A DNA stretch of 64,000 bases. Origin: Bog-756 sp963704615 (lineage in GTDB: Bacteria; Actinomycetota; Acidimicrobiia; Acidimicrobiales; RAAP-2). The position numbers and the translations under genes were made by a program. The notes below the pieces were generated by a model. It searched no databases. It was not told the DNA's origin and was given only the letters and a program-made list of their open reading frames with translations. This document shows, in pieces, positions 8,094 to 17,135 of this stretch. The stretch lies in assembly GCA_963704615.1 (NCBI GenBank), contig OY969923.1, positions 1,488,001 to 1,552,000 on the forward strand, read 5' to 3'. Within the stretch, counting starts at the first letter, position 1; each line of letters starts with the position of its first letter.

Positions 8094-8708
8094 ATGGCGA
8101 AGGACAAGAGTGCCGACGAAGAAGAGCAGGACACACCAGGCAGCGTGAAGATTGCCTATCCGGTCACTTGTGCCTACGCAGGTGGCATGAAGGCTCTAGG
8201 CAAGCGAGGCAATAACTTCCGCATCAAGGATGGGAAGCTCGGCCACGGTGCCTACACGTTGAGTCACGGCATCCCTCTAAGCGATGTGGCCAGCATCGAG
8301 GTCATCGAGCGTCAGGTAGGAAAGACCAAGGTAGGTGCGACCCTTGCATTCGGTATCGCTGGTGGCCTAGCGGGCAAGAGTTCGAAGATGATGACCGATC
8401 TCATCGTGAGGACGAAGGACGGCCAGCAAGCGAACTGGGTCGTGCACCAGCGTGGCGCCGCATGGGTGCGAGGGAAACTAGGTCCGGTACTGCACGAAGC
8501 GGGCATCCCGTTCCATGACGACGCACCTCAGGTCGTCGTGCAAGCTGTGCCATCTCCTCAGGTCTCGACGCCCGTGCCGCCACCGCCCGGCACACCCTCT
8601 GGCTGGCTAGCCGATCCCTCAGGCCGTCATGAGCTTCGATACTGGGACGGCTCACGGTGGACGGAGCATGTCTCGACAGGGGGAGAGCAGGCTACAGACT
8701 TCCTCTAG
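8094..8708 (+). CDS. Hypothetical protein with C-terminal DUF2510-type domain
   Basis: A 204-residue protein from ATG 8094, chosen because GAAGGAGAC sits just upstream. Residues 1-140 form a beta-rich region with a short glycine-rich hydrophobic stretch (ATLAFGIAGGLAGK), similar in feel to a PH-like or bPH domain. A proline linker (about 160-175) leads to GWLADPSGRHELRYWDG.RWTEH, the actinobacterial DUF2510 signature. Function unknown. It follows the recombinase with a 77-nt gap. Confidence 0.7.
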   Translation: MAKDKSADEEEQDTPGSVKIAYPVTCAYAGGMKALGKRGNNFRIKDGKLGHGAYTLSHGIPLSDVASIEVIERQVGKTKVGATLAFGIAGGLAGKSSKMMTDLIVRTKDGQQANWVVHQRGAAWVRGKLGPVLHEAGIPFHDDAPQVVVQAVPSPQVSTPVPPPPGTPSGWLADPSGRHELRYWDGSRWTEHVSTGGEQATDFL

Positions 8709-9043
8709 GGCTTGATCCCTGGGGACCTGTTTGGCCACTGGCAGGCTATGAGGCTGGCTGGCTCGTGCCCTACCGAGAAGCGTGGAACCTACTTCCGCCT
8801 CCTTCTTGAACTCCGATCCCTGAATCCGCCCATGCCTGCATCAGCCTCGGTTCATCGGTAGGTTGAAACTCCGTCGTCGGATAGATGTGGGCCACCTCAC
8901 GGATGGCGGCACCAGGACGGGACGCTCAAGGATCGTCTACGGCTTGCCGATCACTAGGAGATGGCGAAGGTGAGACCATCCTCGTCTCTCTGTCAGTGCA
9001 CAGTTACAGTCGCCTACACAACTGTCTAGGAGGTGGTTCACTC
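8709..9043. other. 335-bp stretch without a supported gene
   Basis: I see no protein-like frame with a ribosome site, no tRNA-like fold and no strong repeat. It presumably holds the promoter of the lipoprotein gene at 9044, whose ribosome site AGGAGGTGG is at 9028-9036. Confidence 0.4.
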
Positions 9044-9733
9044 GTGCGGCGGAAAGTCGTCCTGATGGCAATCGTTGGAACCTTGGCCGTGACGATGGCT
9101 GCCTGTTCGAGTAGCAGTTCGTCAAGTACCACGACCACGCCCGGCAGCATCACTGCACTAGTGGGCAAGCGGATACCGGGAACCGGTACGAGTTGGACCA
9201 AGATCGCTAACGGTTATACACATCCGGCCAACGTCGGGGGCACGTCCATTCCGCCAGTCTCGACGTTCAACTCGGCAGCGGGTTCCGGGGAGTACGTCTC
9301 GTTCTTCCAGTTCTCTGACTCAGCGGCGGCGGCGGCGTTCTACTCCAACCCACCAGTAGCAGCACGACTGTTCGCTGAAGGCATTCAGGGGTTTGAACCT
9401 ACTGCCGGTGCTACTAGCGTAGCGGCGCCGTCGAAGTGGCTCGACCTGCGCCAGTGTGACTACTCATCCAGCAATGCAGTCGCCAGTGTGGTGGGCGAGC
9501 CATCGGGCGGCAAGATGGATGCCGCTGGCAACTGCTCCACCGGAACGCCTAGCTCTGTCGGCTTCGCCACGGTCACACAACGAGGCAATGTCGTCGTCCT
9601 GGTGTCTACGTTCGGTGGAGGTCCAGACTTGGGCATAGGTATTACAGCCGCTATCGCCTCGACCGTCGTCGCTCAGAATATGAAGCTGACGGCGAGCACC
9701 GTGGCCTTCATGGCGAGTGCAGGGGTCCGGTGA
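9044..9733 (+). CDS. Putative secreted lipoprotein
   Basis: The start is GTG 9044, set by AGGAGGTGG 8 nt upstream, giving 229 residues. The N-terminus is a type II signal: basic RRK, a hydrophobic core, and lipobox TMAAC with Cys21 as the lipid anchor. A serine/threonine linker follows (SSSSSSSTTTT). The mature domain is small with a few cysteines and is unassigned. It overlaps the next gene by 4 nt (GTGA), so the two are translationally coupled. Confidence 0.75.
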   Translation: MRRKVVLMAIVGTLAVTMAACSSSSSSSTTTTPGSITALVGKRIPGTGTSWTKIANGYTHPANVGGTSIPPVSTFNSAAGSGEYVSFFQFSDSAAAAAFYSNPPVAARLFAEGIQGFEPTAGATSVAAPSKWLDLRQCDYSSSNAVASVVGEPSGGKMDAAGNCSTGTPSSVGFATVTQRGNVVVLVSTFGGGPDLGIGITAAIASTVVAQNMKLTASTVAFMASAGVR

Positions 9734-10383
9734 GTGACGCATCACAGGGACCAGGATGGTGGCAAGCGTCAGATGGCAAGTGGTATGCACCTGAACTTCA
9801 CCCTTCTGCCCGACAACCTCAGGTAACTCAACCGATCCCTGACTTCGGGTCTCCGTCTCAGCCAGTGAAGCAGTCGGAAGACTGGTACAGACGCCCATGG
9901 GTCATTGTCGTGGCGCTGATCGTGTTCTTTCCCGTTGGACTCGTCCTGATGTGGATGAGTGGATGGAAGATGCCGACGAAGGTCATCGTCACTGTTGCAT
10001 TCGCAGCCCTAGTGATTGCGGTCGCCGCAACCTCCAAGCCGCCACCGAAGAACACTCAAGCGGCGGTGGCTACATCGAGCACTCAGGCTGCAACGACGAC
10101 CGTGAGATCAGCACCGACACGACCACCGGCCACCACCACGGTTCCACCCACGACGGCGCCACCCACGACGGCGCCACCAACCACTGCACCACCAACCACC
10201 TCGCCACCTACGACTGCCGCTCCGGCAACGGCGTCCAGTTGCACACCGTTGAGCGACGAAGGCACCTGCTACGAACCAGGCGAATACTGCCGAGACTCAG
10301 ATCACGGTGCTAGTGGCGTTGCAGGCGATGGTGAGTCGATCACCTGTGAAGACAACGATGGTTGGCGTTGGGAGCCGACGTGA
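9730..10383 (+). CDS. Membrane protein with GWW..DGKWY motif and PTT-rich stalk
   Basis: A 217-residue protein from GTG 9730. The N-terminus has GPGWWQASDGKWYAPE, a short cytosolic tryptophan motif common in actinobacterial membrane proteins. Two hydrophobic segments lie at about 54-75 and 80-100. A threonine/proline stalk made of PPTTA repeats (about 125-165) is followed by a small domain with four cysteines (SCTPLSDEGTCYEPGEYC..ITC), likely extracellular and disulfide-bonded. Coupled to the upstream lipoprotein. Function unknown. Confidence 0.7.
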   Translation: MSDASQGPGWWQASDGKWYAPELHPSARQPQVTQPIPDFGSPSQPVKQSEDWYRRPWVIVVALIVFFPVGLVLMWMSGWKMPTKVIVTVAFAALVIAVAATSKPPPKNTQAAVATSSTQAATTTVRSAPTRPPATTTVPPTTAPPTTAPPTTAPPTTSPPTTAAPATASSCTPLSDEGTCYEPGEYCRDSDHGASGVAGDGESITCEDNDGWRWEPT

Positions 10384-10408
10384 CAATCTTGAAGACGAAA
10401 GGAATCCA

Positions 10409-10942
10409 GTGAGCGACACCTCGCAAGGACCGGGCTGGTGGCTGGCAAGTGATGGCAAGTGGTATCCACCGGAGTCAGCGCCTCAAGCGCCCGCACCACC
10501 GCAAGCGCCAGCCAGTCCCGTGCCCGGACCGGTGGCGACAGCGCCAGTCGCACCAGCGAAGAAGAACCGCAAGGGGATCGGGTGTCTAACGACGCTAGTC
10601 ATCTTCGTCGTCGTGGTGGTCATCATCGTTGTCGCAAGCTCAGGCGGATCAAGTGCCAACGTGACCGGCAAGGTGACTAGTGCTGGGGCGCTGGACGGTA
10701 ACACGGTCCGTGTGTACATCCTCTGGACCAACAAGGGCAAGGCAGCCGGATCGGCCAGTTGTGTCCTGAATACGACGGTCAACAACCAGTTCGGGGACGA
10801 GGTCAATATCGAGGTCAACTCCACCAACACCAACGGCAACGTGAAGCCTGGTCAGACTCAGTTGCTCTACCAGGACATCGGGGTCAACAATGGCGACGCT
10901 CAGTACGTTACCGCCAGCGACGTGAAGATCACCAACTGTTGA
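10409..10942 (+). CDS. Single-pass membrane protein, GWW..DGKWY motif, extracellular beta domain
   Basis: The start is GTG 10409 with GAAAGGA upstream, giving 177 residues. The N-terminal motif GPGWWLASDGKWYPPE matches the protein just upstream almost exactly, so the two genes share a domain by duplication. A proline linker, one membrane helix (about 57-78, CLTTLVIFVVVVVIIVVASS) and a beta-sandwich-like exported domain resembling DUF4352/FxLYD-type domains follow. Same probable operon as 9044 and 9730. Function unknown. Confidence 0.7.
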   Translation: MSDTSQGPGWWLASDGKWYPPESAPQAPAPPQAPASPVPGPVATAPVAPAKKNRKGIGCLTTLVIFVVVVVIIVVASSGGSSANVTGKVTSAGALDGNTVRVYILWTNKGKAAGSASCVLNTTVNNQFGDEVNIEVNSTNTNGNVKPGQTQLLYQDIGVNNGDAQYVTASDVKITNC

Positions 10943-10987
10943 GATAGGGCCAGCCCTTCCGATCACTAGGGTCATCGAAGAAGTATC

Positions 10988-11614
10988 TCAGCCTCGCTTG
11001 AACATCGTGCCGCAAGCCACACACTTCACTTGCGACTTCGGAGCAACCAGACCACCAACTCCCAAAGTTGTGAAGCCGATGACCTTGCCCTTCTTGGATC
11101 GTTTGGCGGTGAACTGCATCCCGCCACACTTCGGGCACTTGAGTCCGCTTTCGGTCTGCGTACCTACTTCGCTCAACTTCTCACGTGATCCTGTCTTGCC
11201 TGTGTAGCCCTTCTCCTTCGAAGGAGCATTCGGGTCAGGCAACACCTGGCCCTTCTTACCAAACGCCGGATGCTTGGCCCGCTTGTAGCACTCGTGGCAG
11301 ATCCCCTTGTCGTGCGCTACGCATCGCCAGCTCTTCTCGTACACCCATACAGGTTGAGACTTGGCAGGATCAGTCTTGACGGACTGTTGCGGCGGTGGAG
11401 GAGGCGGTGGTGGTGGTGGTGGTGGTGGCGGCGGTGGCAAGCTGGGTGCAGCCGTGGGAACCATGGTCTCAGCGGCGGGCTGGCTTACAGCCGAAGATGC
11501 AGGCACATCACTCGTTAGGTACTCGCCACAATGCTTGCACTTCTTCGCCTCGGCAAGGATCTCCTCGGCGCACCAAGGACACTTCACCGTCCCCCCGCTC
11601 GCAGTCGTCGCCAT
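10988..11614 (-). CDS. Zinc-ribbon protein with polyproline linker
   Basis: A 208-residue protein from ATG 11614. The N-terminal double zinc ribbon is CPWCAEEIL..CKHCGEYL. Then come a run of about 16 prolines, a middle part with C-x6-C-x2-C (CVAHDKGICHEC), and a C-terminal ribbon CPKCGGMQF..CVACGTMF. It probably binds nucleic acid or protein through the zinc modules; no partner is evident. It is the last island gene before the broken acyl-CoA synthetase. Confidence 0.7.
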   Translation of the reverse strand: MATTASGGTVKCPWCAEEILAEAKKCKHCGEYLTSDVPASSAVSQPAAETMVPTAAPSLPPPPPPPPPPPPPPPPQQSVKTDPAKSQPVWVYEKSWRCVAHDKGICHECYKRAKHPAFGKKGQVLPDPNAPSKEKGYTGKTGSREKLSEVGTQTESGLKCPKCGGMQFTAKRSKKGKVIGFTTLGVGGLVAPKSQVKCVACGTMFKRG

Positions 11615-11697
11615 AGCCCCCAGATTACTTCTAGTCTCCCTGTTACCGCCTGGCTGCTCTGAGCGCTGAAGGACGCCGTGTGACAAGAGAGAGAACG

Positions 11698-12783
11698 TCA
11701 GGCAGCCTTCGGCTTGTAGGACTGAAGCTCCACGTGATCGAAGGGTCGGCCCGCCGAACGCAGCAGTGATGCGCGCGGGCCGTCGGGGTCGTGGTCGGAG
11801 GGCATGAGCGAGGTGATGGCCCCGCTGGTCTCGGTCAGCCCGTATACCTGGGCGAAGTCGCAATCGAGAGCGGCCATCGACCGCACCAGAAGGTCCTCAC
11901 TGATCGGTGAGGCACCATAGAACACGGTGCGCAGCGAGCTGACGTCGGCCGTGGCCAGCTCGGGGGTGGAGAGCAGGAACATCAGCACCGCGGGGACGAC
12001 GAAGGTTTCGGTGATCCTGTGTTTCTCGATGATCCGCAATGCCTGGACCGGATCGAAATCCCTGATGATCACCGAGTGTCCGCCGCGGGACATACCGCAC
12101 AGGGCCCATCCGGTGCCACCGATGTGAAAGAGCGGCATGGCCACCAACGAGACGGTGTCCGCTCCGATGTGGAACACCCTGTCCGCCTCGCGGACGATGC
12201 ACGAGAGATTGCTGCCGGAGATCATCACGCCCTTGGGCAGTCCGGTCGTCCCCGAGGTGTAGAGCTGGGTGACCGTGTCCCCGGGGGCGGGCTCGAACCC
12301 CGGGTCCACCGCGGCGGTCACGGCGTCACGCCAGTCGGCGAACTCCTCGAGGGACAGCCACGACCGGACGCAGGTGACCTGCCCGGTCACCTCCGTGACC
12401 GCGGCCGCGTAATCGGCGCCGAAGAACACAATCTGGGCCCCGGCGTCCTCGATGACAGTGGCGATCTCGGCCGGCGCCAGCCGCCAGTTGACGGCCACGC
12501 TCACCGCTCCGATCAGCGCGCACCCGAAGAAGACCTCGAAGTACTCGATGCCGTTGCGGTCGAGAAAGCCCACCCGGTCGCCATCCCGTGCGCCCGCTCG
12601 CTGCAGCGCATTGCTCACCCGCTTGGCCCGTTCGTAGAACTCCGCCCAGGTGAGGGTGGTGGCACCTTCGGTGAGCATGGGCGCATCAGGAGTCTCCCGG
12701 GCCCAGGTCCGCAACACGGCGGTGGCCGTCCCGGGTCCGGACGAGCCGGCCGGGCGTGTCCGGTCTCCCTGGTCGATCGTCAT
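11698..12783 (-). pseudogene. Acyl-CoA synthetase (FadD/AMP-ligase), 3'-truncated at island junction
   Basis: A 361-residue N-terminal part of an adenylate-forming acyl-CoA ligase from ATG 12783. The ATP-binding P-loop YTSGTTGLPKG and the YGLTETSG motif are present. The family is usually 500-550 residues and continues after the GRP.. motif with the lid domain holding the catalytic lysine. Here the sequence reads SAGRPFDHVELQ and then seven unrelated residues (SYKPKAA) before a stop at 11698, so the hinge and C-terminal domain are missing. It would not complete thioester formation. The break coincides with the edge of the accessory island. Confidence 0.85.
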
Positions 12784-12984
12784 CTGTCCAACCTTCCTCG
12801 CCACTGCTGCGTCCGCCGCTTGTGCCGTCACCGGTTGCCGGGTGGCGTTGCCGTCCCAATCGGTGGCGCAGGGGAGGCGCCAGCCATCCCGCGGCGCGAG
12901 GGCCTCTCGATGGTATCCCGGCTTTGTGTGGCCGGGCCCTTCCTCCCCACCGCGTCGCCGCCCGAGGGCGTGCCCTCCTAAGGT

Positions 12985-13740
12985 GTGTCGGTGACCGACT
13001 CCACCGCGCCGACCGGGCCGATCCCTGAAGGCGACCGCCTTTACTTCCGTCAGCTGTTGGCCGGCCGCGACTTCGCCGTCGACGATCCGGTGGCACGTCA
13101 GATGGTCAACTTCGTCTATTTCATCGGAGACCGGGAGACAGGCGAGGCCCTCATCGTCGACCCGGCCTACGGCGTCGACGAGCTTCTCGGGATGCTCCGG
13201 GAGGACGACATGGAGTGCGTGGGGGCACTGGCCACCCACTACCACCCCGATCACGTCGGTGGCGACATGATGGGCTGGGGAATCGAAGGCATCACCCACC
13301 TCCTCGAGGTGGCCTCGGTGCCGGTGCACGTCCAGGCCGACGAGGCACCGTGGGTCGCTCGTTCGACGGGGGTCGGTGTCGAGGAGTTGACAACCCACCA
13401 GGGCGAGGATGTCGTGTCGGTGGGCGCAGTGCCCATCACTTTGGTCCACACGCCCGGTCACACACCGGGTAGCCAGTGCTTCCTGGTCGACGGCCGGCTG
13501 GTCGCCGGTGACACCTTGTTCCTCGATGGGTGTGGCCGCACCGACCTGCCCGGTGGGGATCCCGAGGCGCTGTACGAGTCCATCAACACCCGGCTGGCCC
13601 GGGTGCCGGATGAGACCGTGCTCTATCCCGGGCACCTCTACTCGCCGGATCCCTCGGCCACCATGGGTGCCACCCGCTCGCACAACTACGTGTTCCGTCT
13701 CCGGACCCCCGAGCAATGGATGACCATGTTCGGCCAGTGA
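12985..13740 (+). CDS. Metallo-beta-lactamase-fold hydrolase, ETHE1/persulfide dioxygenase-like
   Basis: A 251-residue cytosolic metallo-hydrolase. THYHPDHVGGD is the metal-binding HxHxDH motif; HTPGHTPGS and LYPGH supply further ligands, and the aspartate of GDTLFLDGCGRTDL completes the site. The GCGRTD signature resembles ETHE1-type persulfide dioxygenases and related glyoxalase II proteins. The usual reaction would be oxidation of glutathione/mycothiol/CoA persulfide or thioester hydrolysis; the substrate cannot be told. The start is GTG 12985; GTG 12991 is equally possible. It faces away from the truncated fadD and precedes the ferredoxin reductase. Confidence 0.8.
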   Translation: MSVTDSTAPTGPIPEGDRLYFRQLLAGRDFAVDDPVARQMVNFVYFIGDRETGEALIVDPAYGVDELLGMLREDDMECVGALATHYHPDHVGGDMMGWGIEGITHLLEVASVPVHVQADEAPWVARSTGVGVEELTTHQGEDVVSVGAVPITLVHTPGHTPGSQCFLVDGRLVAGDTLFLDGCGRTDLPGGDPEALYESINTRLARVPDETVLYPGHLYSPDPSATMGATRSHNYVFRLRTPEQWMTMFGQ

Positions 13741-13821
13741 GGCGACCTGCCCTGAGCCCACTCCCGTTCCCTCCGACCTGGTGGGCCGGGCCAGACCGGG
13801 CCGGACCTACGATGTCGCCCG

Positions 13822-15057
13822 ATGAGTGAGCCCCTGACTGCCGACTCGACCATCGTGATCGTCGGTGCCTCGCTGGCCGGGATGCGGGCCGCCGAGGAGA
13901 TCCGCCACCTGGGGCACACCGGCCCGGTGGTCATCGTCGGCGACGAGGTCCATCCTCCCTACGACCGTCCACCGCTGTCCAAGCAGTTCCTGGCCGGTGC
14001 CTGGGACAGCGACCGCATCCGACACCACACACCGGACAAGCTCGACAGCTTCGGCCTCGACCTCCACCTCGGCCATCGTGCCGACTCACTCGACATCGGA
14101 ACCCGCACCGTCATCTGCAGCGACGGCCGCGAGCTGCACTACGACGGGCTGATCGTCGCCACCGGGGCGCGGGCGCGCCCCCTGCCGGACACCGCGGGCA
14201 TGGCCCACGTCCACACCCTGCGCACGCTCGACGACTGTCTCGCCATCCGGGCCGACCTCGAGGCCGTCGGGGCAGAAGCCCGGGTGGCCGTCATCGGCGC
14301 CGGGTTCATCGGCTCTGAGGTGGCGGCCACCTGCCATGTCCTCGGGTCCAAGGTGACCGTGGTCGAGGCGCTCCCCACCCCGCTGGGCCGGGTGCTGGGG
14401 GACCAGATGGGTGAGGCCTGCGCCCGCCTCCACCGCTCCCACGGGGTGAGGCTGCGGGTCGGGGTGGGGGTCGACCGATTGTCGTCCGACCCGGGCGAGG
14501 ACGCCCCGGTGGCGGTGCACCTGGCCGACGGCTCCCGCCTCGACGCCGACCTGGTGGTGGTGGGGATCGGGGTGAAACCGGTCACCGATTGGCTCGAGGG
14601 GTCGGGATTGACCGTCGACCAAGGGGTGGTGTGCACCGAGGCGTTGTTCGCCGCCGACGGCGTGGTGGCGGCCGGCGACGTGTCCGTGTGGACTCCGCCC
14701 ACCATCGGCGAGCAGGTCCGGCTGGAGCACTGGACCAACGCCGCCGAGGGCGGAACCGTCGCCGCCCGCAACCTCCTGGCCGGGTCGGAGGCCGCCGAGC
14801 CCTACGATCCCGTCCCCTTCTTCTGGTCCGACCAGTACGAGACCAAGATCCAGATGATCGGCCTGCCCCATCCGGACGACGAGGTGGTGGTGGTGGACGG
14901 ATCGGTCGACGAAGGCAAGCTGGTGGCTCTCTACCGCCGCGACACCCGGTTGTCGGCGGCGCTGGCCTTCAGCCGGCCCCGCCAGCTCATGGCCTATCGC
15001 CCGCTGTTGGCCGCCGGAGCCTCGTTCGACGAGGCGTTGGCGCTGGCCCGATCGTGA
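13822..15057 (+). CDS. NAD(P)H-dependent ferredoxin/rubredoxin reductase
   Basis: A 411-residue FAD flavoprotein. The N-terminal FAD fold is IVIVGASLAGMRAAEEIR, the second Rossmann fold VAVIGAGFIGSEVAA binds NAD(P)H, and ATGARARPLP and VVAAGDVSVW are conserved FAD contacts. It has a reductase C-terminal domain. Length and motif order match the FAD-dependent reductases that feed ferredoxin to P450s or dioxygenases. A P450/ferredoxin pair sits 30 kb away at 43714-45110, but a link is guesswork. Its 3' end overlaps the tail of the convergent transglutaminase gene by 64 nt. Confidence 0.87.
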   Translation: MSEPLTADSTIVIVGASLAGMRAAEEIRHLGHTGPVVIVGDEVHPPYDRPPLSKQFLAGAWDSDRIRHHTPDKLDSFGLDLHLGHRADSLDIGTRTVICSDGRELHYDGLIVATGARARPLPDTAGMAHVHTLRTLDDCLAIRADLEAVGAEARVAVIGAGFIGSEVAATCHVLGSKVTVVEALPTPLGRVLGDQMGEACARLHRSHGVRLRVGVGVDRLSSDPGEDAPVAVHLADGSRLDADLVVVGIGVKPVTDWLEGSGLTVDQGVVCTEALFAADGVVAAGDVSVWTPPTIGEQVRLEHWTNAAEGGTVAARNLLAGSEAAEPYDPVPFFWSDQYETKIQMIGLPHPDDEVVVVDGSVDEGKLVALYRRDTRLSAALAFSRPRQLMAYRPLLAAGASFDEALALARS

Positions 15058-17135
15058 GGCTCACGCCCCTCTGACCTCTTCGGGGCCCGCACCGATCGGA
15101 ACCGCCGGCTGACGCTCAGCGCGTCGGCGATCTGATCGGCCGAGGGTTCGACCCCGGCGTAGGAGTACCGCTCGACCAGCTCGGTGACCGCGGTCAGCTG
15201 GTCCCCGTTGGGCACCCCCCGCTCGACCAGGCGCTGACCGTAGGCGGACAGGGTCTCGTCGGTCCGCCGCCGGAGGCCCAATCGGGACCCGCCGTGCTCG
15301 AGGTCGGCGGCGATCCGGTGGGCCCAGGTGGGTGGGCGCCGCGTCCTCCGGCGCCTGATCTCTGCGAACAGGGCCACCACCACGACGACGATGCTGATGG
15401 GGATCCAGGGCAACCGGCCGAGCGTGTGGGCCGCGCTGCGGGCCAGCACCGACCCGGGCGACGGGTTGGCCAAGGGGACGTTGGCGGTGGGATCGAAGTT
15501 CTGCCAGCCGTAGCCCGGGAACCACACCTGCACCCAGGCGTGGGCGTCGTTGGCCTGTACCTGATAGAGGTCGGTGATCGGGTTGTACGACCCAGGGACA
15601 TACCCCACCGCCTCGCGGGTGGGGATCCCGAGTGATCGCAACATGACCACCGTGGCCGTCGAGATCTGCTCGCAGTAACCGCGGCGGCTCCCGAACAGGA
15701 AGCTGGTGACGGCGTCAGCGCCGGGAGCCAATGGCGGGATGTCGGTGGTGTACTCGACATGCGCGGCCATCCACCGCTCGATGGCTTCGACCTTGTCGTA
15801 GGTGGTCGCTGCTCCTCCCGAGGATGCGGTGATCCGGCTGGCCAGGGCGGCGACCTGCGGGTAGGAGTGGGGGAGCTGGGTGTAGCGCGCCAGTTGTGTG
15901 GCGGTGAGCGACGTGGCGGGGGAGGACAGAGGTGACCTCAGCTCCGCCGGGGTAGCCGTGTTGTCGTCGGACACCACGGTGTAGATGGTGCCTGACCCCA
16001 TGGAGGAGGCCGACACGATGGCACCGTCGCCGGTGAGGAAGAGCGACCGCGACTGGATGTACACCCGCTCCGCATTGTCGGCGTGGAACACCAGGTTGGG
16101 TCCGGACTGGGCCAGGTAGAACGTCTGGACATCGAGGTCGCCCACGGCCTGGCCGAGCTGCTGGCTCTGGACCGGCGGAATGACGAAGGGTGATCCGGTA
16201 TTCAGTTTGGTCACGGCTGGTCCGCTGGTCGGCGCGGACTCCATCCAGCTCTGGCCGTTCCAGGTGTCATAGGTCTGGCCGACCCAGAAGTTGGGACGGC
16301 TGGCCCGCACTCGCATCACGATCTCGTTACCCAAAGCGGCTCGGTCGCCGGTGTCGAGGGACTTGGCGAACCCGAGGTAGCCGCCGACCCCGATCCGGCC
16401 GCCGGCCGGGGCGGCATGAGCGGGAAGGGACGGGGAGCCGTCGGTCAGGTTGTTGGCAGTGTCCACCGGCGAGGAGTTGTTCCCCGACGACGGGAAGATG
16501 AGCGCGGTGGAGACCTTGGGTGCGGGCAGGACGGCCACCACCAGGGCGGTCACCACCACGACGGCCAGCCCGGCGATCCCCAGGGTCAGCCACGGGAGCC
16601 CATGGATGCCCGACATCGACTGCCACATGGCGACCAGACCCCACAGGCCGAACACCGCCCAGGCCACCACGTAGACGCCGAGGGAGAGGTTGACCGACTG
16701 GGCCGCGGCCACCGCCATCAGCGCCGCCGAGCCGGCCAACGAGTAGGCGACGTCGCGGCGCGCCGGCACGTCGAAGGCGTGGGTGCACAGCACCCACGCG
16801 AACAGGACGGCCAAGGGCGACTCGACCGTGGAGATGTCTCCCGGCGCCGCGGTGCGGCTGACGGTGACGATGAACCACACGAAGCCGCCGACGGCGCAGA
16901 TGGCCAGGATGGGCTTGACCAGCGGCCAGGGCCGCTCCCGGCGCCGGTAGGACAGCACGTTGCCCATGATGGTGGCGACCACGGCAAAAGCGGTGACCGG
17001 CGTGCTGAGCTCACCCTGGCTCCAACAGGCCCCGGCGCCGATGATGACCGTGGCCACCGAGGCGGCCCGGAAGGGTATGGAGTGCTCGGGAGGACCGGGC
17101 TTGTTGGCCTGGACCACTCGCTGCCAGAGGGTCAC
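14994..17135 (-). CDS. Membrane transglutaminase-like protein (TgpA/DUF3488 family)
   Basis: A 713-residue membrane protein. The N-terminal third holds about six hydrophobic segments. The extracytoplasmic transglutaminase core has the Cys-His-Asp triad in RRGYCEQISTATVVMLRSLG, NDAHAWVQVWFPGYG and FDPT. A further helix near residue 590 and a cytosolic DUF4129-like tail follow. It is last in the MoxR-DUF58-transglutaminase operon, with a 4-nt ATGA overlap to the gene before it. Such proteins are thought to process or cross-link cell-envelope substrates. The C-terminal 21 codons lie antisense to the reductase gene. Confidence 0.88.
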   Translation of the reverse strand: MTLWQRVVQANKPGPPEHSIPFRAASVATVIIGAGACWSQGELSTPVTAFAVVATIMGNVLSYRRRERPWPLVKPILAICAVGGFVWFIVTVSRTAAPGDISTVESPLAVLFAWVLCTHAFDVPARRDVAYSLAGSAALMAVAAAQSVNLSLGVYVVAWAVFGLWGLVAMWQSMSGIHGLPWLTLGIAGLAVVVVTALVVAVLPAPKVSTALIFPSSGNNSSPVDTANNLTDGSPSLPAHAAPAGGRIGVGGYLGFAKSLDTGDRAALGNEIVMRVRASRPNFWVGQTYDTWNGQSWMESAPTSGPAVTKLNTGSPFVIPPVQSQQLGQAVGDLDVQTFYLAQSGPNLVFHADNAERVYIQSRSLFLTGDGAIVSASSMGSGTIYTVVSDDNTATPAELRSPLSSPATSLTATQLARYTQLPHSYPQVAALASRITASSGGAATTYDKVEAIERWMAAHVEYTTDIPPLAPGADAVTSFLFGSRRGYCEQISTATVVMLRSLGIPTREAVGYVPGSYNPITDLYQVQANDAHAWVQVWFPGYGWQNFDPTANVPLANPSPGSVLARSAAHTLGRLPWIPISIVVVVVALFAEIRRRRTRRPPTWAHRIAADLEHGGSRLGLRRRTDETLSAYGQRLVERGVPNGDQLTAVTELVERYSYAGVEPSADQIADALSVSRRFRSVRAPKRSEGREPHDRASANASSNEAPAANSGR

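Noticed and set aside
10143..10210. Short tandem repeats as a possible CRISPR array
   Set aside because: They are CCACCCACGACGGCG-type codon repeats encoding the PPTTA stalk; there are no spacers of regular length and no cas genes.
11390..11445. G-rich microsatellite as a possible regulatory or G-quadruplex element
   Set aside because: It encodes the polyproline run of the zinc-ribbon protein; a structural role cannot be shown.
12784..13761. N-terminal extension of the truncated fadD to 687 residues
   Set aside because: The extension is antisense to the ETHE1-like gene; AMP-ligase homology begins at ATG 12783, which has GAGGAAGG upstream.
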